Source of the DNA: Caldifarciminota bacterium
GTDB lineage: Bacteria > Hydrothermota > Hydrothermia > B15-G9 > WFZT01
Length of the DNA stretch: 17,425 nucleotides
Assembly (NCBI GenBank): GCA_026986655.1
Contig: JALSOD010000035.1
Location: 1-17,425 of the forward strand
Direction of reading: 5' to 3'
Below are positions 5,182-11,282 of this stretch, piece after piece; position 1 is the first letter of the stretch; every line of letters begins with the position of its first letter. The notes under the pieces were generated by a model. It saw only the letters and a list, made by a program, of their open reading frames with translations, made no database searches and was not told the origin of the DNA. A program made the position numbers and the translations under genes.

Positions 5182-5585
5182 GGTAGCGCGCATAAAAAGT
5201 ATTCACGCTACCTACGTTGCTTATTCACACTACCTGTGCTACCTTTCTCAAACTCTTCTCTATAAGGGTTATCTCCTCGAAAGAAAATTAAATAGAAGAC
5301 TTGAATAATAATCACTTCTACATCCTGCAGGTAGCATGGGTGGTAGCATGACCCTACGCTACCCCTCACGCTACCCACGCTACCTGAATCAAAGTCCTTT
5401 CTCCTTCCTCTTTTAGCCGAACGGGATTTTTATAAGGGACTTGAATAGGTAGCGTGGTAGCGCGCCATATACACAAACCCTTAACTTGAAATCACAAACG
5501 CAAAAGTCGGTGCTACCGCGCTACCACGCTACCACCCTGACAACAGTTAACCCAAAACCCCATGCTACCGCGCTACCGTGCTACC
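5182..5585. repeat. GGTAGCGYG repeat array (about 17 units in both orientations)
   Basis: Unit GGTAGCGYG or its complement occurs at 5182-5190 (direct), 5204-5212, 5226-5234, 5235-5243 (inverted), 5330-5338 and 5342-5350 (direct), 5355-5363, 5367-5375 and 5376-5384 (inverted), 5448-5456 and 5456-5464 (direct), 5511-5517, 5517-5525 and 5526-5533 (inverted), and 5561-5569, 5569-5577 and 5578-5585 (inverted). Tandem spacing is 8-12 bases. Direct clusters face inverted clusters, giving at least three large inverted arrangements. A GGATTTTTATAAGGG stretch at 5424-5438 echoes the TATA-like element of cassette copy 1. Its GC-rich units stand out in AT-rich flanks. It could be a centromere, origin iterons or a multi-site operator. 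Confidence 0.8.
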
Positions 5586-5758
5586 TCTAATAACTAATAG
5601 TATTCACATAACAAAAAAATGTATATTTGCATCACTCTCCTTTAGTGATGATTTCCTGCATTTGGTGAGCGTTATATTATTATCATTATATATTTAATGT
5701 TATCAACTACCTGCACCAAACCGGAACCCTTATTTTTATTTCTACGTATAGATGAATT

Positions 5759-5824
5759 ATGCCAAAGCGAGGGACGACTAAGACGAAACTCACTCTGCGT
5801 TTCTATTCATATTTAAATTTTTAA
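5759..5824 (+). pseudogene. Possible relic of a small RHH-type gene (21 codons)
   Basis: The frame starts at the ATG at 5759 and reads MPKRGTTKTKLTLRFYSYLN before a TAA at 5822. Its basic start followed by an alternating strand (TKLTLRF) resembles the first strand of RHH proteins, and it then runs into AT-rich sequence. A TATA-like TTATTTTTATTT (5730-5741) lies about 25 bases upstream, so a leaderless promoter seems intact. It is too short to be sure. Confidence 0.25.
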
Positions 5825-5859
5825 TTTAGAGCCTCCTGACTATGCTAAAGGTTGTCAAA

Positions 5860-5877
5860 GCTGAGGACGTCCTCAGC
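5860..5877. repeat. Perfect 18-base palindrome
   Basis: GCTGAGGACGTCCTCAGC is self-complementary with no mismatch. It is GC-rich within AT-rich flanks. It could be a protein site or the tip of an RNA hairpin, and lies in a locally GC-richer stretch (about 5850-5950) that could be a structured RNA. Confidence 0.5.
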
Positions 5878-6083
5878 CCTTGCGGTAACACCAATCACGA
5901 GGCTTATAGTTTATAAACCCACGACGCTGGAACCATTGCCGGGTTATTATATTTCATAAATCTCGTGAGAATAGAATATAACCTCATCCGCATCCTGGAA
6001 CGAATGGACCAATACAGGACCTAAAGCCAATCTCCTCTCTCGTAACTTTCCGTTATTCATTATAAAAGCGATTATATTTATCC

Positions 6084-6143
6084 CGGAGAATCCGAAGGAT
6101 TAGAGTGTCCCCCAGATTCTGGGGGATTAGGCAAGCCGAAACC
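6084..6143. ncRNA. Candidate structured RNA or hairpin element
   Basis: Two adjacent hairpins lie here: AATCC/GGATT around 6090-6102, and CCCCCAGA-T-TCTGGGGG at 6109-6125, the latter an 8-base near-perfect stem. GC content is well above the surrounding AT-rich DNA, which in AT-rich hyperthermophile genomes often marks stable RNAs. ATTATAAAAG at 6058-6067 is a possible TATA box about 25 bases upstream on the plus strand. No tRNA, C/D-box or known riboswitch pattern was recognised. A terminator or DNA hairpin is an alternative. Confidence 0.3.
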
Positions 6144-6406
6144 ACTAAAAAATTAAAAAATGCAAAAATCGACTTTTGCGACAGTAATAACATAAAATAA
6201 TGTAATAATATAGCTGGAAGGCTGTTATATAACATGGGTTTAGATTGGCTTTTTCGCTGAAATCTCCGATCTAACGGCTTATTCTCGTTCGCTATAAAAA
6301 GGTGTTATCGAACGGATTAGTTTCGATTCGAGCGAGGTTGAAAATTTCGCAACCTTGCAATTCTACAAAGCGTTTATTAAAATGTAAATTATAATTTTGC
6401 TAAAAT

Positions 6407-6688
6407 TTAGGGGAAGATTTTAACCCAATCATCGTCCAACTCGGCGAATAAATTAGCGTCCACTCCTAACTTCTTAAGCAACTTTTCCTTTTCATCGAGC
6501 AGGGTAATCAGCTTTTGGAGGTCGTCCATGATTTCATCGGGATCGAACTTTTCGAGCAAAGGAGACATATCTCCCTCTACGTGGTTGTAGAACTCCTTGT
6601 AGCTCATTCCGTACTTCTTCTCAATCTTTCTTATCTCTTCGTCTATTTCTCTTAGCCTCTTTTCGATCTGTCTTTCCAACTTTAACAT
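6407..6688 (-). CDS. Acidic helical protein, antitoxin-like (93 aa)
   Basis: A charged helix (LERQIEKRLREIDEEIRKIE) is followed by KKYGMSYKEFYNHVEGDMSP and a second helical part (DEIMDDLQKLITLLDEKEKL). The KYGMSYxEF motif after a long N-terminal helix resembles archaeal antitoxins of the TumA-like or RelB-like sort; this is recalled resemblance, not a match that was run. GAGGGGAG precedes the ATG at 6688. The gene overlaps the upstream basic protein by 68 bases in another frame, more than expected within a simple operon. It is the last gene of the long minus-strand operon, so it may instead be a virion or regulatory protein. Confidence 0.65.
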   Translation of the reverse strand: MLKLERQIEKRLREIDEEIRKIEKKYGMSYKEFYNHVEGDMSPLLEKFDPDEIMDDLQKLITLLDEKEKLLKKLGVDANLFAELDDDWVKIFP

Positions 6689-6899
6689 ATTCTCCCCTCT
6701 TTCTGTTATATTTCCAAACTCCTCTTAATTCTTTAGGTTTTAAAACGATTTTAATAAACTTTTCTCCGATATGGATGTGTTTTGTTTGTTTTCCTTTGAA
6801 TTCGTGATTGTTGAATCCCAGAAGAACTTTTCTTCCGATTAAGATTCGTAAATACTTTCCACGAGGAGTTTTTCTTCTGATGATTCGAATCCACTTCAT
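6621..6899 (-). CDS. Basic beta-rich protein of unknown function (92 aa)
   Basis: Lys/Arg-rich. The core (residues about 1-65) alternates hydrophobic and basic residues (KWIRIIRRKTPRGKYLRILI, then IHIGEKFIKIVLKPKELRG), which suggests a small beta fold. The last 20 residues (KTDRKEAKRNRRRDKKD) are almost all charged and come from the region overlapping the next gene. The ATG at 6899 overlaps the stop of the 45-aa gene upstream (ATGA). With the acidic protein downstream it could be a toxin-antitoxin pair; equally it could be a small nucleic-acid-binding virus protein. No family was recognised. Confidence 0.6.
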   Translation of the reverse strand: MKWIRIIRRKTPRGKYLRILIGRKVLLGFNNHEFKGKQTKHIHIGEKFIKIVLKPKELRGVWKYNRKRGEYVKVGKTDRKEAKRNRRRDKKD

Positions 6900-7033
6900 A
6901 AGAGTCCTAATTTTTGCATTATTGTTTTGATGTCGGTTTCAACGATTTTCTTATAGTTATCGACGAGTTTAGCCTGATTTCTGAGCAGATCGATTTCCAG
7001 AATTATCTTTCTGCTTGGGCGAGGCTTTCCCAT
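6896..7033 (-). CDS. Small basic protein (45 aa)
   Basis: It runs from the ATG at 7033 to a TGA at 6898-6896. It begins MGKPRPSRKIILEIDLLRNQ and continues as one amphipathic helix. The upstream gene's TGA (7036-7034) abuts the ATG, and GGAGGTGG lies about 8 bases before it. Its own stop overlaps the next ATG as ATGA. Such close packing in a translated operon supports a real gene despite its length. Function unknown. Confidence 0.6.
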   Translation of the reverse strand: MGKPRPSRKIILEIDLLRNQAKLVDNYKKIVETDIKTIMQKLGLL

Positions 7034-7255
7034 TCATTCCACCTCCTCCAGCAATGCGAGTAGGTTAAGTTTTAGATCTTCTAAAGTTCCGACGAGGCTA
7101 TACAGCAAGCTTTGAGAATCGAGACCGTTTGCTTTGAAATACTTAAGAACGAATTTCAGTTTTTCAACGTCGAAGTTTGGGATTATTCTAACTCTGTATG
7201 CTTCATCTTCGTCGATTTCAACAATTTTCAGTTCGGCGTTCCAGAGGGTTTTCAC
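7034..7255 (-). CDS. Small soluble protein (73 aa)
   Basis: The frame is open to 7273, but the GTG at 7255 is the better start: GGAGG (read from 7266 downwards on the minus strand) is the end of the upstream gene and is well placed for it. The protein starts KTLWNAELKIVEIDEDEAYR after the first Met. It has a short beta part and then two helices (EKLKFVLKYFKANGLDSQSL, then LVGTLEDLKLNLLALLEEVE). It is acidic. No family was recognised. Its place after the membrane proteins suggests an accessory virion or assembly role. Confidence 0.65.
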   Translation of the reverse strand: MKTLWNAELKIVEIDEDEAYRVRIIPNFDVEKLKFVLKYFKANGLDSQSLLYSLVGTLEDLKLNLLALLEEVE

Positions 7256-7259
7256 GATT

Positions 7260-7604
7260 TTACCTCCTTCCAAAGACCAACCACAATGTGCCAGCCAAGC
7301 AGAAGATCACGACGATATACAGTATTTTAGCTCCTAATGAAGGAACGAACGTAATTACTAAACCCGACAGAAGCAAGCACACGAAAGCCATCGCTGGGAG
7401 TGAGTTAGTTCGGATGTAGACAATCCCAAGTGTGAATGCGATAAAAAGCAACCAAGCAACATCGCCCATAGGCTTGTATAAGTTAACAACGGGAGCGAGC
7501 CATCCCGCTTGGCTGATGTTAGATATGTTTGCCGGAACGTAGGTAAAATTCTGTAAGGACTGTAATTGAGCCGTAAAATTGGGTAAAGTGAGGTTAATAC
7601 TCAC
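7260..7604 (-). CDS. Membrane protein with three hydrophobic segments (114 aa)
   Basis: An N-terminal stretch rich in Asn/Thr/Gln (NLTLPNFTAQLQSLQNFTYV, with several NxT/S sequons) should lie outside the membrane. Three hydrophobic segments follow, about 48-64, 68-86 and 91-109 (for example AWLLFIAFTLGIVYI and ILYIVVIFCLAGTLWLVF). The GTG at 7604 is preferred because AGGGTGAT sits about 8 bases upstream; TTG at 7607 is one codon longer. It overlaps the upstream membrane gene by 11 bases. Probably a virion membrane component. Confidence 0.7.
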   Translation of the reverse strand: MSINLTLPNFTAQLQSLQNFTYVPANISNISQAGWLAPVVNLYKPMGDVAWLLFIAFTLGIVYIRTNSLPAMAFVCLLLSGLVITFVPSLGAKILYIVVIFCLAGTLWLVFGRR

Positions 7605-8004
7605 CAACGTTGATCACCCTCCCTCGAATCACATCAATGACCCAAAATACGAAGGATAGGTAATTTATCACCATAAAACAATATCCTAATCCGTCTGGTA
7701 ACCCCAGACTCACAAAAATATTGTTTAATGTAACGCTAACGTAGTATGGCGCTAATAATGCTACTTGTATCACTAATAGTATGCCCGTAAATAAAGACCA
7801 ACCCCATGAACCCGGATTAATAAGCATTTGTGTTGGATCTTGTGCTGAAATATTTTTCATTTCTTTTTGAATGTCATTGTATGCTTCTTCAATTCCTTTC
7901 AAGTATGGACTCCACTTTTCTGGGAATATGCCTGTGAAATTTGCCATTAGTATTGCGATGTTTATGAAGACCATTGCCTGCCAAACCTTACCGAAGTCAA
8001 TCAA
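7594..8004 (-). CDS. Membrane protein (136 aa)
   Basis: It has a TTG start at 8004, six bases past GGAGGTGATT, which is also the end of the spike gene. Hydrophobic segments lie at about residues 8-27 (WQAMVFINIAILMANFTGIF), 66-85 (WGWSLFTGILLVIQVALLAP) and 104-124 (GLGYCFMVINYLSFVFWVID), with a soluble loop of about 40 residues between the first two. Its position directly after the spike-like gene suggests they work together in the envelope. No homologous family was recognised. Confidence 0.7.
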   Translation of the reverse strand: MIDFGKVWQAMVFINIAILMANFTGIFPEKWSPYLKGIEEAYNDIQKEMKNISAQDPTQMLINPGSWGWSLFTGILLVIQVALLAPYYVSVTLNNIFVSLGLPDGLGYCFMVINYLSFVFWVIDVIRGRVINVGEY

Positions 8005-8010
8005 CTTTAA

Positions 8011-10734
8011 TCACCTCCTATCTCTCCACCAAACAAAGAAACTTAACCCTACAATTAATGCGAGCACCCATAATAGGCCTTGCCCAAGTGGTAGAATCCC
8101 CATTGCAGTAAACACTGCTGCCAAGCTGAAGCTGAGGAGCAAACCTACCGGAACGTGGGAACGTTTAAACAACATAGCAACGAACAGGCAGAGTCCGCCG
8201 AAGAACATCGTTCTCAGCCATTCCGGTAGTTGCTTGATAATTTGCACGTTTATGAATATTTTAGCGTTAGCTCCTACGATTACTCTGAATTCTACAGCTT
8301 CCATTGAGTTCTGAGCTATGAAGTGAACGGTATACGTTTCGTTAGGCGAACCGATGAAAGTGAATTTGCCTTCCGGTGTAGTTGCGTCGGCGGTGAATAC
8401 TAACGCTCCAGAACTGTTGTAGATCTCTACTTTAGCGTAGCTCGTTGTTCCCTTTAACGTCTTATACTGTATTGTTATAATTCCGTTATTATTCGTTATA
8501 TTATATATGACAGGTGCGTAGTTAATAGGTGTGAAGTTGAGAGGGGTTTGAATTGTCAAGGTTATGCTTGTGGACGTAGGCGAGCTGATGTATCCGACTG
8601 TTCTGGTTTCTTGTCCGTTGGTAACGTAGACGGTGTAAGGTTCGTTTGCTATCAGGTAGTGGCTGGTTTTCATGTCGGCTGTGAGTTTCTGCCTATCAAT
8701 TTCCGTTAGCTTATCTCTTGTGATGAATTTCTTTATTATAACATCTCCTCCTCTGAATGTGTTGGTATAATCGATTATTTGGAGCTGAACTAAAATAATG
8801 TTCTGAGTTGGGAAGTAAATCTTGGCGGAAACGTTCCCACCGGATGGTACGTATACGCCTATCTGCCTAACTACTCCGTTGCTATCCGTAACTCTCAGGT
8901 AAGCTTTACCTTCGAAAACGACCTTTAATGTAGCATTGCTCGTTACGCTTGTGTTTATGTTAGATGTGGCTAAGACGTTGTAATTGGCATCGAACAGAGT
9001 TACGTTCAGTATGCCGTGATTTGTAATGGGAGAATTGGTCAACTCGTCGTAAACCGTCACGTTGACGGTAGCTGGAGTGAAAACGGCTTTAACGGATACT
9101 GTAACCGAACCGGGAGGCAGATCTGCGATATACACCGTTATATACTGTACTCCGTTTACTTCGTTGCTGTAATACTTATAATTGCTGTATTCCGCTCCGT
9201 TAACGTAAACTTTCAGGTAGAACTTGTAAATTGGAACTCCAACGGCTGAAGTGTTGAATTCTACGGTAGTGTTTGAGGTAGTCGTTCCATCTGGAATCGT
9301 GAATGTGCTTAGATTTACCCACATATAGTCGTAAGTTACGATTTCGGTTTGCGGGACATCCAAGACGTAATCGAACTTGATTATTGCGTTGAAGTTTCCT
9401 GAATTAGCTGTGAAGTTAGCCCAGTTAGTTCCACTGATGAAGTAGCTGGAGTTTACGGCCAAAGTAACACTTGGGTTGGTTGCGTTGAGATCTCCAACAT
9501 ATGTTACGTTGTTGCTGTTGAGAGAAAGCGTTGGATTTGTTGCGTTCTGCAGAGGTAATACTTCTGGAGTTCCGAAGTTTGCAGGATCGGCGAGCTTTGC
9601 TACAATTAAATTATCATAACTATGCACAGTGTATATGTCAAAAGCACTATGCAAACCAAAGTAGCCGCTCGTAAGACTTGTATCAGTTACATCAGCCCAT
9701 AGAGTCCATGTCACTCCGTCTGTTGAGAAGTAAGCCTTAATTGAACCTGTGCTTGCATCAAACACTACTTTAATCCAACACCATGTGTTAGCAGAGAGAG
9801 AATAAGGGTATGTCGCTAATGTTGTTGCAGTCCCTCTAACAATTTTCATCAATTCCCATTGAACTCTATTAGCTGTTGGATAGTAGATATATCTTGCAAA
9901 GTATCTGTTTCCGAGTGGGTCTGTTGGACTACTGCACCACACGAGACCAGCTTCTTCAATTTCTTGCAAAGTTCCGAGATTTATTTTTACCATATACACT
10001 CCTGAAGACAATGTAATATTTTTCAAAGCAAGCATGTGTGTATTGTCTACTGTCATATTGTGTGTAACAATACCGTTTGCTTCACTCCATCCAGAGGGGT
10101 CGTTTGTCGGAGGAGAACCATATGGATACCAGTCAAATCCAAGAACACCATCCTCGAAATCATCTCCGTAAATAAACGTCTTTGAAATATCGTTGTAGGA
10201 TGATGGCAACGCTGAAGGATTCCCGTAAGCGATGTTTAGCTCTGAACTTCCTGCTGTCAGGTTAACCCAAATTATTGCTGTTTGATTAGTGTAATCCCAT
10301 TTTTCAATCCAAAAATACATCTGATTGCCAGAATCATTGAAAACTCTGATGTCCGCCCCTGTCGAATTAACAAGACTCCAGAAATTGCTATTCGTTCCTG
10401 ACACCTTCAAATTACCTTCTGCATTGTAAATTTCCCACGTCGTTCCCGAGATCACTATTTTATACTGTGCATATTCTGTTGTTGGAGCTGTAAGCGGGAA
10501 AACCATGCAAGCCTTCCAACTGCCTCCTCCAGAATTGTCAAATGTGTATCCTCCTTTGGTTCTAAACGTCACATACGCATTGCTAACCGAACTAAGATAA
10601 TCAAGCTGAATCTGGTTGGAACTTCCGTTGGCAAAGGGATATGTCTTCTCAAAGTGAGCTTGAACAGTAGCGGCTTGTGCAACCTCTATGCATGCGATTA
10701 GAGTTAGGATTGCAAGGATGATAATTCTCCTCAT
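8011..10734 (-). CDS. Secreted, membrane-anchored DUF2341/LamG-like protein; candidate virion spike (907 aa)
   Basis: Residues 1-21 (MRRIIILAILTLIACIEVAQ, cut near A22) are a signal peptide. A DUF2341-type region (about 85-185) shows DIRVFNDSGNQMYFWIEKWD, AIIWVNL and IAYGNPSA. It is followed by DDFEDG and a concanavalin/LamG-like beta sandwich (about 190-382, ending HSYDNLIVAKL). Next come Ig-like repeats rich in Thr, Val and Asn (about 400-830) with many N-glycosylation sequons, then three C-terminal hydrophobic segments (about 842-855, 861-881, 886-903) and a basic end WWRDRR. DUF2341 and LamG domains are known in archaeal surface proteins, and a LamG-like protein is known in the spindle-shaped Pyrococcus virus PAV1. 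Attachment to the host surface is inferred. SD GAGGTGAT precedes the ATG. Confidence 0.85.
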   Translation of the reverse strand: MRRIIILAILTLIACIEVAQAATVQAHFEKTYPFANGSSNQIQLDYLSSVSNAYVTFRTKGGYTFDNSGGGSWKACMVFPLTAPTTEYAQYKIVISGTTWEIYNAEGNLKVSGTNSNFWSLVNSTGADIRVFNDSGNQMYFWIEKWDYTNQTAIIWVNLTAGSSELNIAYGNPSALPSSYNDISKTFIYGDDFEDGVLGFDWYPYGSPPTNDPSGWSEANGIVTHNMTVDNTHMLALKNITLSSGVYMVKINLGTLQEIEEAGLVWCSSPTDPLGNRYFARYIYYPTANRVQWELMKIVRGTATTLATYPYSLSANTWCWIKVVFDASTGSIKAYFSTDGVTWTLWADVTDTSLTSGYFGLHSAFDIYTVHSYDNLIVAKLADPANFGTPEVLPLQNATNPTLSLNSNNVTYVGDLNATNPSVTLAVNSSYFISGTNWANFTANSGNFNAIIKFDYVLDVPQTEIVTYDYMWVNLSTFTIPDGTTTSNTTVEFNTSAVGVPIYKFYLKVYVNGAEYSNYKYYSNEVNGVQYITVYIADLPPGSVTVSVKAVFTPATVNVTVYDELTNSPITNHGILNVTLFDANYNVLATSNINTSVTSNATLKVVFEGKAYLRVTDSNGVVRQIGVYVPSGGNVSAKIYFPTQNIILVQLQIIDYTNTFRGGDVIIKKFITRDKLTEIDRQKLTADMKTSHYLIANEPYTVYVTNGQETRTVGYISSPTSTSITLTIQTPLNFTPINYAPVIYNITNNNGIITIQYKTLKGTTSYAKVEIYNSSGALVFTADATTPEGKFTFIGSPNETYTVHFIAQNSMEAVEFRVIVGANAKIFINVQIIKQLPEWLRTMFFGGLCLFVAMLFKRSHVPVGLLLSFSLAAVFTAMGILPLGQGLLWVLALIVGLSFFVWWRDRR

Positions 10735-10740
10735 GGATTA

Positions 10741-11004
10741 TCACCTCAGCCATTCGAATTCTTCTCTTTTTGTCAAGCGAGCTAAGAACCAGATGAACAA
10801 TCCTACTGAGGTTATCACACCAACTATGCTAAGGGCCATAGTTGCGTATCTGAACAATGTGAGCGATTCATCAGTCCATAGGTTAGCCTGAGATACCGTA
10901 GAGTTGAGGATTACGACGATGGGGTAAGCTACGAACGAGTAAGCTAACAAGACGAATGCCAAGCCCGTTATCAGCATTATCAGCGCTCCAGCTATACCCT
11001 TCAT
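10741..11004 (-). CDS. Two-helix membrane protein (87 aa)
   Basis: Residues about 4-32 (GALIMLITGLAFVLLAYSFV and on) and 53-75 (YATMALSIVGVITSVGLFIW) are hydrophobic. The loop between them carries NST and a charged stretch, and the tail is basic/acidic (ARLTKREEFEWLR). The ATG overlaps the stop of the upstream gene (ATGA). It lies just before the spike gene, whose start is 6 bases past this stop. Small two-helix proteins of this size are typical of archaeal spindle-shaped virus virions. Confidence 0.7.
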   Translation of the reverse strand: MKGIAGALIMLITGLAFVLLAYSFVAYPIVVILNSTVSQANLWTDESLTLFRYATMALSIVGVITSVGLFIWFLARLTKREEFEWLR

Positions 11005-11282
11005 TCATCCCACCTCGATTTTGTCGAAGAGGCATACTTTAAGAATCCAATAACAGCAAAGAAGAACATTAGAAACGGAAAAATGGGATATAACGCCTCG
11101 TAGAAGCCGTAAAAAGCATCAGCGCCGGGTAGACTCGTGAAACCGCTATTCTTCGCCGTGCTAATTGCTGAACCGTATAGCGGTTCGATAAGATAGAACC
11201 AGACGATGCAGAATACCCACATGAATACGAAGAATGTCAGCCATGCGTATGCTGAACCTCTTCTATCCTTAAGCACCTGCAT
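11001..11282 (-). CDS. Two-helix membrane protein (93 aa)
   Basis: After a basic start (QVLKDRRGSA) comes a hydrophobic segment at about 12-33 (YAWLTFFVFMWVFCIVWFYL), an extracellular loop (LYGSAISTAKNSGFTSLPGA) and a second segment at about 63-83 (LYPIFPFLMFFFAVIGFLKY). The ATG at 11282 lies against the stop of the 1111-aa gene, and its ribosome-binding site GGAGGTGA is inside that gene's end. Unknown family, probably a virion or assembly membrane protein. Confidence 0.7.
   Translation of the reverse strand: MQVLKDRRGSAYAWLTFFVFMWVFCIVWFYLIEPLYGSAISTAKNSGFTSLPGADAFYGFYEALYPIFPFLMFFFAVIGFLKYASSTKSRWDE

Larger units (their letters stand above)
5586..6406. other. Long non-coding region with structured GC-rich islands
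   Basis: No convincing gene is present over 820 bases. Visible items are an AT-rich stretch (5586-5755), a 21-codon relic frame (5759-5824), a perfect 18-base palindrome (5860-5877), a GC-rich hairpin island (6084-6143), a CGTTCG/CGAACG inverted pair (6286-6291, 6309-6314), and an AGGTTG/CAACCT hairpin (6335-6340, 6350-6355). The last two may help end transcription of the long minus-strand operon, which stops at 6407; a T5 run in the minus strand near 6296-6300 fits. It could hold a small RNA, an attachment site or an origin. Confidence 0.4.

Noticed and set aside
5182..5585. CRISPR array
   Set aside because: Units are only about 9 bases, occur in both orientations and are irregularly spaced. 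There are no spacers of constant length and no cas genes.
5640..5700. C/D-box small RNA
   Set aside because: GTGATGA at 5645 resembles a C box, but no CTGA D box follows within 60 bases.
6053..6235. Minus-strand 60-codon frame with hydrophobic residues
   Set aside because: It crosses the GC-rich hairpin, lacks a ribosome-binding site and lies outside the operon. The hydrophobic look comes from AT-rich DNA.
6301..6360. tRNA or tRNA-end attachment site
   Set aside because: TTTCGATTCGA resembles a T-loop, but no acceptor, D or anticodon stem can be folded around it on either strand.
7112..7419. Several overlapping plus-strand frames
   Set aside because: They are antisense to well-packed minus-strand genes and have no ribosome-binding sites.
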